A stretch of DNA of 64,000 nt from Pirellula sp. (GTDB lineage: Bacteria; Planctomycetota; Planctomycetia; Pirellulales; Lacipirellulaceae): assembly GCA_013822725.1 (NCBI GenBank), contig PNKX01000010.1:62001-126000 (forward strand), given 5' to 3'. Below the pieces are notes generated by a model that was not told the origin of the DNA, did not search any database, and was given only the letters and a program-made list of their open reading frames with translations. The position numbers were made by a program, and so were the translations under genes. Below, piece by piece: positions 34,801 through 43,443 of this stretch. How positions within the stretch are numbered: position 1 is the stretch's first letter; every line of letters starts with the position of its first letter.

Positions 34801-35583
34801 ATGGAGAGTCCTCCTCCCGACGTGTCCCCACACGGCGCCGATGGCCACCCATCGTCCAGCGACGTTATGGCCGCGAAACACCATCGCCAATTGAAGAGAC
34901 GTATGGCAGGCTGGTTTCTCTTGTTGTTGCTCGGTTGGCTCGGCGTCGCTTATCTGTTGATGCCCCTTCTCTGGAAAGTCGCCGAGTCGCGCCACCCCTC
35001 GCTGAACGACCTCCCCAACGTCACGCGCGCCGCCGACAATGTGCCGGGCGATCCGCTCAACGTCAGCCTCATCGGCACGGAGAACGATCTGCTCAAAGGG
35101 ATGGCGGCCGCCCACTGGTTGGAGGCGAAGCGCTTGTCGCTGCGCAGCGATTTGAAGATCGCCGAAGCGACGGTGCTGAAGCGTCCCGACGATGAGGCGC
35201 CGGTCAGCAGTCTGTACCTCTTCGGCCGGAAAGAGGATCTGGCGTTTGAGAAGCAAGTCGGCGACGATCCGCGGCAGCGGCACCATGTGCGCTTTTGGAA
35301 AACTGACAAAAATGACCCCGATGGGCGACCCGTGTGGATCGGCTCAGCGGCGTTCGACAAGGGCGTCGGGTTGAGCCACCGCACGGGGCAGATCACGCAC
35401 CACATCGACGGCAACGTCGACCAGGAGCGAGACCTGCTGTTCGTCGATCTCAACGAGGCGGGCGTATTAAGCGACCAATATATCGTGCAGCATTTTCACA
35501 AGACGCTGGAGGGGAAGAACGGTGGCGGCGACAAGTGGCATACCGACGGCAATCTCTACGTCGGGGTGCTCATCCACGAATAA
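34801..35583 (+). CDS. LssY C-terminal domain protein, membrane-anchored
   Basis: 260 residues. One N-terminal membrane helix (GWFLLLLLGWLGVAYLLMPLL) after a basic segment, then a soluble LssY_C-type domain: DPLNVSLIGTENDLLKGM, AHWLEAKRLSLRSDLKIAEA, SLYLFGRKEDLAFEKQVG, QRHHVRFWKT and RDLLFVDLNEAGVL. In other bacteria the domain occurs at the end of PAP2-type LssY proteins; here the phosphatase part is absent. Function unknown. An ATG at 34867 may be the real start. The gene is bracketed by repeat copies C and D, so it is an isolated transcription unit. Confidence 0.75.
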   Translation: MESPPPDVSPHGADGHPSSSDVMAAKHHRQLKRRMAGWFLLLLLGWLGVAYLLMPLLWKVAESRHPSLNDLPNVTRAADNVPGDPLNVSLIGTENDLLKGMAAAHWLEAKRLSLRSDLKIAEATVLKRPDDEAPVSSLYLFGRKEDLAFEKQVGDDPRQRHHVRFWKTDKNDPDGRPVWIGSAAFDKGVGLSHRTGQITHHIDGNVDQERDLLFVDLNEAGVLSDQYIVQHFHKTLEGKNGGGDKWHTDGNLYVGVLIHE

Positions 35584-35640
35584 CCCTTGCGGATTTGCCG
35601 GCGGGGAGTGCATTCCAGGAGAACTGCCAAGTTCAAAGAC

Positions 35641-35861
35641 TAACCGCCAAGGACGCCAAGAGCGCCAAGGGAATACAAGGGATGTTGGAACCGCCGATGA
35701 ACACAGATAAACGCCAATAAAAGCCATCTGCGTTCATCCGCGTTGATCGGCGGTTCCCTACTCTTCATCTCTTCTTCCGTCGTGCCCGTAGTGCCGTCGT
35801 GCCGTCGTGGTTCAATTCCTCCCCGCATTCCTTGGCGAACCTTGGCGTCCTTGGCGGTTCA
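35641..35861. repeat. compound palindromic repeat, copy D (after the LssY-like gene)
   Basis: The largest copy. The left arm (35641-35722) runs TAACCGCCAAGGACGCCAAG followed by GCCAAGGG and a GATGAACACAGATAAACGCC block; the right arm (35727-35861) carries the complements (TCTGCGTTCATCCGCGTTGA, GGCGTCCTTGGCGGTT) plus an added GTCGTGCCGTCGTGG block. It fills most of the 395-bp gap to the next gene; nothing else is seen there. Confidence 0.85.
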
Positions 35862-35978
35862 AATGAAAAGACCTCTTGAAATGCAATCACGGCGACTTGA
35901 GAGTCGGCTAGGCCCGGTTTAGGCTGGAAGTGATCCCAAATCACTTCTTTTCTCGCACCCGCCCTTCGGCGGCTGACA

Positions 35979-38900
35979 ATGCACTGCCGCCGCTGGACGT
36001 CCATCTTGAGCTTCTGCGCGATCGCCGTCGTCGCTTGGCGTTCGCTTTCGGTTGGACAGGCTATTGCGGATGAGTACGCGGTTCAGCCTGGTCCAGACGG
36101 AAAGCTCGTTTATCGGAGCGATGAACGCGGCAATCGCGTTCCCGATTTCTCCAGTTGCGGATTCGCCGGCGGCGATCGCGACATTCCAGAGGCGCCGCTG
36201 CGAGTCGTCATCGTGCCGGGGGATGGGGACGATGGCGCGCGGATTCAGGCTGCGCTGGATGAAGTCGCAGCGCTCCCTCTCGACGCGGACGGGTTGCGGG
36301 GTGCCGTGGGGCTGGCGCCGGGCGACTACGAGATCGCCGGCCAGTTGTTAATGAACGCATCTGGCGTCGTGCTGCGCGGGGCGGGCGCTACTACCGATGG
36401 CACGCGGCTAACGGCGACCGGACGTGACCGGCGGACGCTCATCCGCGTCGCTGGCGTCGATGATCGAGCGGACGCCGATCCCGGCGCAGTTTGCCAAGTC
36501 GTCGATGACTATGTTCCGGTGGGCGCGACGACGCTGACATTGAACTCAAACGACGGGTTGAGCGTCGGCGATCAAATCGTCGTCGCCCGACCAAGCTCCG
36601 CCGAGTGGGTGAAGCAACTCGGCGCCGACGCCTTTGGCGTGGGGTGGCGACCTGGTTCGCGCGACATCCGCTGGGAGCGCGCGATCGTCGCCATCGAAGG
36701 GAATCGCCTCACGCTCGATGCGCCAATCACGACGGCCATCGAGGCGGAGCTCGGCGGGGCGACGGTCAGGCCAGTACGCTGGCCGGGGCGGATTTCTAAC
36801 GTCGGCATTGAGGATCTGATTCTTGAATCAGCGTACGACGCCGATCGCCCGCTTGATGAAGAGCATGCGTGGCAAGCGGTGACGTTCGAGAACGTCGTCG
36901 ACGGCTGGCTGCGCCGCGTCGAATGCCGACGCTTCGCCGGCGGCGCCGTCGCCGTGTGGGAGACGGCCCGTCGCATCACGGTCGAAGATTGCCTGTCGCT
37001 CGCACCAGTTTCCGAACTCGGCGGCCGGCGACGGCTCGCGTTTTTCACTCAGGGCCAGCAGACGCTCTTTCTGCGCTGTTGGAGCGAGGCAGGGCTGCAC
37101 GACTTTGCGACGGGGCACTGCTCGGCCGGGCCGAACGCCTTTGTCCACTGCATCGCATCGCGCACGCATGGCGACAGCGGGTCGCTGGAGAGTTGGACTT
37201 CGGGGCTCCTCTACGACAACGTTCGCATCGACGGCGGCCGGCTTTGTTTGGAGAACCGCTGGGCCGCGCCGGCAGGGTGCGGTTGGGCCGCGGCCAACTG
37301 CGTTCTCTGGCAGTGCCAAGCCGCTCAAGTTCGCTGCTTCCGCCCGCCAGGCGCCGAAAACTGGGCCATCGGCGTGTGGGCCAACGTCGCCGGCGACGGG
37401 ACGATTGAAGGGATCGGCGACTTCGTCCAACCGCTCAGTCTGTTTCAAGCCCAACTCCGCGAGCGTCGCGGCGATGCGGCCGCGCGACGCATCGATCCGT
37501 TACTGCTCGATCCGATCGGTTCGACGAACCCGACCGTCGCCGAGGCGGCGGAGTTCACGCGGCAATCGGCTGAGCCGCCAACGGAGTTGATCGACGTCAT
37601 TCGCGAGCGGATGCAAGCGGCGTCAAAGCGTAACGCTGCTGAGTTTAGCAAGCGAAAGCAAGCTGCCGCTGTGCTGACGAACGCGGAGAGCAGCAATCCA
37701 AAAATGTCGAGGAAGCCGCTCCGCGTCGAAAATGGCTGGCTCATGGTTGGCGACCGCGTCGCGACTGGACGCACGCTCACGCCCAAGTGGTGGGCCGGTA
37801 ATATTCGGCCCGACGAAGCGCCGGCGTTTGGTCCGGCTATCACGCGCTACGTCCCTGGCCGCGTCGGCGTCGGATTCACTGACGACTTGCCGGCGCTCGC
37901 CGCGCGGATGAACGCCGACGATACAGTCGCATACGACCATCACTACGGTCTCTGGTACGATCGCCGTCGCGACGAGCATACCCATGTGCGGCAAGCCAAT
38001 GGCGAGGTCGAACCGCCGTTCTATGAACAGCCGTTTGCGCGAACTGGCGAGGGTTCGGCTTGGGACGGTTTGAGCCAGTACGATCTCACGCGATTCAATC
38101 CTTGGTACTGGGATCGCCTCCGCGATTTTGCCGGGCATTGCGACGAGCAAGGCCTGGTGCTGCTCCACCAGAACTACTTTCAGCACAACATTATCGAAGC
38201 AGGCGCCCACTGGGCCGATTCCCCCTGGCGGCCGGCGAATAACGTCAACGCCCCCCTCCCCTTCCCTGAGCCGCCCCCCTACGTCGGCGACAAGCGGATT
38301 TTTCTGGCGGAGACGTTCTACGATGTCTCCAATCCGCGGTTGCGCGAGTTGCATCGCGGCTACATCCGAAAGTGCCTCGACAACTTCGCCGATCGCTCCA
38401 ACATCATCCAGCTGACCAGCGGCGAGTTTACGGGACCGCTCCACTTCGTCGAATTTTGGATCGACGTCATCACGGAATGGGAGCGCGAAACGGGCCGCAA
38501 GGTCATTGTGGGCTTGAGCGCACCGAAGAACGTGCAGGACGCCATTCTCGCCGACCCGGTTCGCAGCCAGGCGATCGACCTGATCGATATTCGCTACTGG
38601 GCCTACACGGCAGACGACGAACTCTATGCCCCCAACGGCGGCGAGAACCTCGCCCCGCGGCAGCACCTGCGAAAGACGAAGCAGAAGCCGGGAGGCGCCG
38701 CTGCAATCGTCCGCGCGGTAAGCGAGTATCGCCAGCGCTTCCCCGCCAAGGCAGTCGCTTACTACGCCGAGCAGAATTGTCCGAGCGTTCACGACGGCTG
38801 GGCCGTCCTCATCGCCGGCGGTTCGCTCGCCGACGTGCCGCGGTTGCCTGATGGCTTGGCAAAAGTTCTTCCGCAAATGAAGCCTGTCGAATCGCCATCG

Positions 38901-39131
38901 CTGCGGCCGAATCAATGGATGCTGGCTCGACCACAAGGCGACTGTCTCTTCTACGTCGATAGCCTTGATGCGGCGATCAACGTCGAACTTCCCGCATCGC
39001 AGGAAGGCTTCCAAGTGAATTGGATCGACGGGAAGTCAGGGGCCAGCGTGAAGAGCAATGCGATCGACGGCGGCGGAGTCGTCAGCCTGCAGCCAAAGAC
39101 GAACGTCGTTTGGATATCACGTATCGAATGA
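35979..39131 (+). CDS. large secreted protein, beta-helix plus TIM-barrel-like (DUF6298-type)
   Basis: 1050 residues. A signal peptide (about 1-30) precedes a long region with parallel beta-helix character (about 75-480: repeated short strands such as VVLRGAGATTDGTRL, VFENVV-like FENVVDGWLRRVECRRF and ITVEDCLSL), as in pectate-lyase-like or phage-tail-spike-like enzymes. The C-terminal half (about 600-1000) begins with KPLRVENGWLMVGDR and looks like a glycoside-hydrolase-style barrel with DRSNIIQLTSGEFTGP and VIVGLSAPKNVQ. I recall this architecture in planctomycetes as DUF6298, but am not certain. Probably polysaccharide binding or cleavage outside the cell. Confidence 0.6.
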   Translation: MHCRRWTSILSFCAIAVVAWRSLSVGQAIADEYAVQPGPDGKLVYRSDERGNRVPDFSSCGFAGGDRDIPEAPLRVVIVPGDGDDGARIQAALDEVAALPLDADGLRGAVGLAPGDYEIAGQLLMNASGVVLRGAGATTDGTRLTATGRDRRTLIRVAGVDDRADADPGAVCQVVDDYVPVGATTLTLNSNDGLSVGDQIVVARPSSAEWVKQLGADAFGVGWRPGSRDIRWERAIVAIEGNRLTLDAPITTAIEAELGGATVRPVRWPGRISNVGIEDLILESAYDADRPLDEEHAWQAVTFENVVDGWLRRVECRRFAGGAVAVWETARRITVEDCLSLAPVSELGGRRRLAFFTQGQQTLFLRCWSEAGLHDFATGHCSAGPNAFVHCIASRTHGDSGSLESWTSGLLYDNVRIDGGRLCLENRWAAPAGCGWAAANCVLWQCQAAQVRCFRPPGAENWAIGVWANVAGDGTIEGIGDFVQPLSLFQAQLRERRGDAAARRIDPLLLDPIGSTNPTVAEAAEFTRQSAEPPTELIDVIRERMQAASKRNAAEFSKRKQAAAVLTNAESSNPKMSRKPLRVENGWLMVGDRVATGRTLTPKWWAGNIRPDEAPAFGPAITRYVPGRVGVGFTDDLPALAARMNADDTVAYDHHYGLWYDRRRDEHTHVRQANGEVEPPFYEQPFARTGEGSAWDGLSQYDLTRFNPWYWDRLRDFAGHCDEQGLVLLHQNYFQHNIIEAGAHWADSPWRPANNVNAPLPFPEPPPYVGDKRIFLAETFYDVSNPRLRELHRGYIRKCLDNFADRSNIIQLTSGEFTGPLHFVEFWIDVITEWERETGRKVIVGLSAPKNVQDAILADPVRSQAIDLIDIRYWAYTADDELYAPNGGENLAPRQHLRKTKQKPGGAAAIVRAVSEYRQRFPAKAVAYYAEQNCPSVHDGWAVLIAGGSLADVPRLPDGLAKVLPQMKPVESPSLRPNQWMLARPQGDCLFYVDSLDAAINVELPASQEGFQVNWIDGKSGASVKSNAIDGGGVVSLQPKTNVVWISRIE

Positions 39132-39135
39132 TTGG

Positions 39136-39221
39136 CAGCCCCTGGCTCCGCCGGGGGGTTGCACACCGCAGGACGACGCGTACCGGCAAGGTGACCGACC
39201 CCCCGGCGGAGCCGGGGCCTG
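39136..39221. repeat. 86-bp paired-hairpin repeat, copy 2
   Basis: Arms 39136-39158 and 39199-39221 (23 bp each, near-perfect inverted) around a 40-base centre with TACCGG and GACCGA at the same positions as copy 1 (17388-17473). Each arm is itself a hairpin around CTCCG. It fills the gap between convergent genes (35979-39131 plus, 39225-41366 minus), ending three bases before the GH127 stop. Confidence 0.9.
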
Positions 39222-39224
39222 CAT

Positions 39225-41366
39225 TCAATCTCGCGGCATCCACACCGTCATCTCCGACGCCCCGCGATTCGCCCACGCATAGTACGGAACGAGGCGCACA
39301 TCGATGGCCTTCCCCTTGGCGGCGCCATCGAGCGGCCGGTAGAGTCGCCCACTCCAATCGCCCGCAGGCCGAGTTCGTGCGTCTGCATCGATCACCGTAA
39401 CGCCGCCAAGCAACCGCGGCTCGAAGACTGGCCTCAACGTCGCATCGGCAGCAAGCGCCACCTCATCGACCCGCACGCCGGCCGGCAGGTCGGGCGATTC
39501 GAGGCAGTAAACGATCGGCCCGCGCTGCACCGCGAGTTGATTGCGCGTCTCTTCGACCTGTGGATTGGCTTCGATGAGCCGCGGCGGCATGGGCAAGTTT
39601 AACGTCACGCGGTCGCCGACCTTCCATGCGCGCCGTAACTCCGCGTAGCTTCCTGAGGCAAGCTTGCCGGCTACGGCTTCGTCGTTCACGCTGAGCGTCG
39701 CGCCGTCGCACCAGCCGGGGATCCGAAATTTCAGCGCGAACGGCTGATCGCTGCATTCATCGACGGCGAATTCGATCCGTCCTTCCCACGGGTAATCGGT
39801 CGTCTGCGTAATGGTGAGCCGCGAGCCGTTCAGCTCCGTCGACAGGCGATTACCTCCGTAGAGATTCACCCACAACTCGTCGCCCGCGCGGCTGTAGGCC
39901 ATCCCGCTCACTTCAGCGAGCGTGCGCAGCACGTTTGGCGGGCAGCAAAACGAGGTGACAAACGGCACGCGCGTCCGCGCCCAGCGCAGGGCCGTCGGCT
40001 GCGGTTCGATGTTGCGCAGCGGATTGACGTAGAAGAAATCGACGCCGTCGAGGCTCATCCCCGCGAGGATCGCGTTGTAAAGTGACAGCTCGATGACGTC
40101 GACGTACTTCCCTTCGCCCGTGGCGAGGAACATCCGCCAATTCCACAACACGTTGCCGATCGCGGCGCATGTTTCGTTGTGAGCCGTCAGATTCGGCAGC
40201 TGATAGTTGCGACCGTAAGCTTGATGGGTGCGGGTGATCTGCTCCTGCTGCTCGCTGCCGTCGGGCGACGCCCCGTCGTAGAGGGCACCGCAGCCGCCGG
40301 TGACGTAGAGTTTTCGCTCGACGACGTTCCGCCAGATCGCCTCCAGCGGCTTCATCAGCTGCGCGTCGCCCGTCTCCAGGTAGAGGTCGGCCGCCCCCGC
40401 GTAGAGATAGTTCGCGCGCACCGCGTGGCCGACCGCTTCACGTTGATCGACGAACGGAATGCGATCCTGGTTGTCGTCGCCCCCAATGATCTTGTCGCCG
40501 TCGCTGACGCCGAGGTTCCGCATTTCGAGAAACGTCTGCGCGAGCTTCAGGTATTTCTGGTCGCCGGTCGTGCGGTAGAGTTCGATCGCCCCCATATAGT
40601 GAGATGGACAAACCGAATTGCGCGCCAAGTCTGGCGACGGGTTTTCGAACGTCCGGCACAAAAAGTCGGCCGTCTTTTTCGCCACCTCGAGAAAATCCTC
40701 GCGACCGGTCACGCGATAGTGCAGGCTGGCCGCCGTGAGGAGATGCCCCATGTTGTACATCTCAAAATTGTGCCGATCCTGGAATGGCTGCACCGACTGA
40801 TCGCCGTGGCGATGAGCGATCAACACCGGCGTGTGGAGATAGCCGTCGTCGCGCTGCGCCTGAGCAATCGCGGCAATCGACTCGTCGAGAATCGCCGCCA
40901 GCTTGGGATCGTCGGTCACCGCATAGACGGCGGCGACCGCTTCGAGAAACTTGTAGAAGTCGCCGTCGTTCCAAGGGGCCCCATGGTAATCCCCTTCAGC
41001 CTCGCCGGCGGCGATCTTGAAGTGCCCCAGGAACGGCTTGTACTTGCCGTCGCGCATCAGTTCCCACATCGTGGGAATCGACTTCTCTCGGAGCGTCGCG
41101 AAGCGATCGGCCCAGAACCCTTCAGTCCAGCGCACGTCGTTAAGCGCGATCGGTTGGAGCTTGGCGTGAGGACTCTCCGTCGTATCGGCGACCTCGCCGG
41201 CGCTAACTTGAGTGGCGATCAGGATAGCTGCAACAAGCGCCCAAAGTTCATTTAATTGGTGATTTCTTTGATGTCTCGCAAAGGCGCGAAGGCGCAAAGG
41301 AAACGCAAAGGAAATTCTTTGCGTCGTCTTTGCGCCTTCGCGCCTTTGCGAGAGTATTATCGCCAT
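39225..41366 (-). CDS. GH127-type beta-L-arabinofuranosidase-like protein
   Basis: About 713 residues from the ATG at 41366. GH127 features: DVRWTEGFWADRF, APWNDGDFYKFLEA, HNFEMYNMGHLL, LTAHNETCAAIGNVLWNW (acidic catalytic region) and TSFCCPPNVLRTLAEV with the Cys-Cys-Pro-Pro-Asn motif that holds the catalytic Cys. An (alpha/alpha)6 barrel is followed by beta-sandwich domains. Removes arabinofuranose from plant or algal glycans. The real start is unclear: the export signal ELWALVAAILIATQVSAGE begins near 41250 with no in-frame ATG, and the codons between there and 41366 run through repeat copy E. Confidence 0.85.
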   Translation of the reverse strand: MAIILSQRREGAKTTQRISFAFPLRLRAFARHQRNHQLNELWALVAAILIATQVSAGEVADTTESPHAKLQPIALNDVRWTEGFWADRFATLREKSIPTMWELMRDGKYKPFLGHFKIAAGEAEGDYHGAPWNDGDFYKFLEAVAAVYAVTDDPKLAAILDESIAAIAQAQRDDGYLHTPVLIAHRHGDQSVQPFQDRHNFEMYNMGHLLTAASLHYRVTGREDFLEVAKKTADFLCRTFENPSPDLARNSVCPSHYMGAIELYRTTGDQKYLKLAQTFLEMRNLGVSDGDKIIGGDDNQDRIPFVDQREAVGHAVRANYLYAGAADLYLETGDAQLMKPLEAIWRNVVERKLYVTGGCGALYDGASPDGSEQQEQITRTHQAYGRNYQLPNLTAHNETCAAIGNVLWNWRMFLATGEGKYVDVIELSLYNAILAGMSLDGVDFFYVNPLRNIEPQPTALRWARTRVPFVTSFCCPPNVLRTLAEVSGMAYSRAGDELWVNLYGGNRLSTELNGSRLTITQTTDYPWEGRIEFAVDECSDQPFALKFRIPGWCDGATLSVNDEAVAGKLASGSYAELRRAWKVGDRVTLNLPMPPRLIEANPQVEETRNQLAVQRGPIVYCLESPDLPAGVRVDEVALAADATLRPVFEPRLLGGVTVIDADARTRPAGDWSGRLYRPLDGAAKGKAIDVRLVPYYAWANRGASEMTVWMPRD
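41274..41353. repeat. compound palindromic repeat, copy E (inside the GH127 5' end)
   Basis: Perfect 26-bp inverted arms (41274-41299 and 41328-41353) beginning TCTCGCAAAGGCGCGAAGGC, with 28 bases between. The unit is an 8-nt repeat of GCAAAGGC/GCGAAGGC type. The in-frame ATG for the GH127 gene lies just outside it (41366), so the element would be translated if that start is used. Confidence 0.85.
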
Positions 41367-41379
41367 GCTTACAGAACAA

Positions 41380-42975
41380 TTACTGAGGTGAGCCAATCTT
41401 CGTAATCTGCAGCGCCTGCCAAGGCTTCCCCGGCAGCGGCACGCTCCGACCATCCTTGTCGACAAAGAGATACTCCGACTCCTGCCGGATGGTAAACGGC
41501 TCCGCCACTGGCGTGATCGTCATGTTCCACGTATCAAGCACCTCAACCCGGAACTGCTCGCCCTCTTTCAACTCATACCGCGGCAAGGAAAATTTCCACT
41601 CGCTCGGCGACTCTTTCCCCAGGTAGACGAGGTAATACTCGCCCGGCTTGCCGACGATGTTGGGATACTGCCACTTATCGATCGGTTCGAGCCCCTGCTC
41701 CGGCGCCGTCTCCAGAATCTCCGTAAGGAACTTGATCCGCGCCGGGCTCTCGCCTTTAAGTTTGCCCCCCTTCGCCCACCAGAGGACGTCGTCGTCGCTC
41801 AAATAGCACTCGCCGTGGCCGGGGTACGTCCCGGCCACGATGCATTCCCAAAAGCGGTGGACCATCTCCTCGGCCGAGAGGTTTCCCCACCGGCTCGGGA
41901 TGTTCCCTTCGTACTTGATCTCATCGAACAGAATCGGCTTGCGGTAGGCGTCGCGATACAACACCGCCCGGCCCGCCTCCTCGGCCGCAGAGCCGTTCTG
42001 AATACTCGCGTGGGTGAGCCGCGGGTTGGTGTGGTTGTAAAGGACGCGCCCGTTGTGGATCGAGGTGAGCCGATCGTAAGGATCGGTCTGATCGACGACC
42101 GCGATCATTCGATCCCAATCGCTTTCCTGCTTCTCCAACATGAAATCGTATTCGTTGGCGAGCGACCACCAAACGTTGCGGTAAGGCGCCAGCCTCGCGA
42201 CGATGTAGCGGAGATACCGGTCATCCGCCTCGTCCGACATCTGGTCGAAACCCCAATGCCCTTCGTCGTAGGGATGCAGCAGAATCACGTCGGCCTCGAT
42301 GCCCAGCTTCTGCAATTCAACGATCCGCCGCTCCAAGTGCTGGAAGAACTCGGGGTTGAACCGCGTGAAGTCCCACTGATTCGGCGCCTTTCCCTCGTAG
42401 GCGTAAAGCTGCGGCTCGTTCTCATTCCACTTGTAGCGTTTGGGAAACACGCACATCCGCAGCTTGTTGAACGGCGACGCGGCGAGCGTTTGCAGCGTCT
42501 CTTCTTCCAACGCTTCTGGCTGGCTGGTCCAGGCGTAGCAGGTGGTGCCGATGGGGCGGTAGGGAGTTCCATCGGCGTACGCAAAGTGAAACCCGTTCTT
42601 CACGACCACTGGGCCGTGATTGCCTTCCTTAGCAGGAGCGGCCGCGACGGCCCCGGTCCGATCGTGAAGGGCCGGAGTGTTGGAGCTCGTCCGGTACTTC
42701 CATTCCCCGGGCGTCGGCGGGCTGAAGCGGATCACATAACGACCGTCGCCGTCGTAGAAGCCAGGAACGTGGAGCCGCTTGTTCTGCCGATCGGTGAAAT
42801 CGGCGGCCAGTTCAACGTCGACGAAAGGGTTGCCGTCGCGAGGGCCGTCGAGCACGATCTCGCCAACGCCCCATTGCTCGCACTCGACAGGCGCACTCTC
42901 TTGGCTTTCCGCCCCGAGCGCGTGACCGCACGCTGCGAGCCACAGACAAACCGACAGACAGAGTGCATTCTTCAC
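41380..42975 (-). CDS. DUF5060-type glycoside hydrolase (apiosidase/GH140-like)
   Basis: 531 residues from a GTG at 42975 preceded by AGGA. Signal peptide with a possible lipobox (LWLAAC). The N-terminal beta-sandwich is DUF5060 (about 35-130: VELAADFTDRQNKRLHVPGF, PPTPGEWKYRTSSN). A TIM-barrel follows with FHFAYADGTPYRPIGTTCYA, DVILLHPYDEGHWG, NVWWSLANEYDFM (candidate acid/base Glu) and KPILFDEIKYEGNIP (candidate nucleophile Glu), then a beta-rich C-terminus. It is 13 bp upstream of the GH127 gene on the same strand, indicating joint use on a pectin- or arabinan-like glycan. Confidence 0.75.
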   Translation of the reverse strand: MKNALCLSVCLWLAACGHALGAESQESAPVECEQWGVGEIVLDGPRDGNPFVDVELAADFTDRQNKRLHVPGFYDGDGRYVIRFSPPTPGEWKYRTSSNTPALHDRTGAVAAAPAKEGNHGPVVVKNGFHFAYADGTPYRPIGTTCYAWTSQPEALEEETLQTLAASPFNKLRMCVFPKRYKWNENEPQLYAYEGKAPNQWDFTRFNPEFFQHLERRIVELQKLGIEADVILLHPYDEGHWGFDQMSDEADDRYLRYIVARLAPYRNVWWSLANEYDFMLEKQESDWDRMIAVVDQTDPYDRLTSIHNGRVLYNHTNPRLTHASIQNGSAAEEAGRAVLYRDAYRKPILFDEIKYEGNIPSRWGNLSAEEMVHRFWECIVAGTYPGHGECYLSDDDVLWWAKGGKLKGESPARIKFLTEILETAPEQGLEPIDKWQYPNIVGKPGEYYLVYLGKESPSEWKFSLPRYELKEGEQFRVEVLDTWNMTITPVAEPFTIRQESEYLFVDKDGRSVPLPGKPWQALQITKIGSPQ

Positions 42976-43210
42976 GGCGATCCTGCCCCAGACGAAGAGA
43001 ATGAAAGACGAGAACGAGGCGACGACCGCAGGCAACGAAGCCCAGGCGGCAGCCGCCAATCTCTGTCTTAGCGCGTCGACCGACCGATTTCAATCGCGGA
43101 GCGAACTAGCCGCACAGATTTCCGAATCAGCGATGGGCAAAACGGAAAAGGCGAATGCGAGTTAGCCGCGAAGAGACGCAAGAATCACAAACAGTTTACG
43201 GCCGCTCTTA

Positions 43211-43400
43211 GTCCCGAAGGGACGCGCTGCGACAGCCCAGGGCGCAGCCCTGGGGGGAGATGCGTTGTCGGAACCTAGCCCTGAAAGGGCGCGCTTTGCT
43301 CAACTTCCGCTCTCGCTCTAGCGCGCCCTTTCAGGGCTAGGCTGATTCGTCGTCCGCCGACCCAGGGCTTCGCCCTGGGCTGCCATAGCGCGGCCTTTCA
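43211..43400. repeat. nested palindromic element with CCCAGGGC hairpins
   Basis: Three layers. Inner: perfect 22-bp inverted arms 43274-43295 and 43320-43341 (CCTAGCCCTGAAAGGGCGCG...). Middle: hairpins CCCAGGGC-GCA-GCCCTGGG (43236-43254) and CCCAGGGC-TTC-GCCCTGGG (43361-43379), one on each side. Outer: GTCCC-GAA-GGGAC (43211-43223) on the left and GGCCTTTCAGGCC near 43392 on the right. It occupies most of the 468-bp gap between a DUF1501 stop and the DUF5060 gene; no gene is seen in it. Confidence 0.85.
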
Positions 43401-43443
43401 GGCCTTCACGCCTCGGTGGCAAGTTGTCGCTCTAAGTAGGTAG

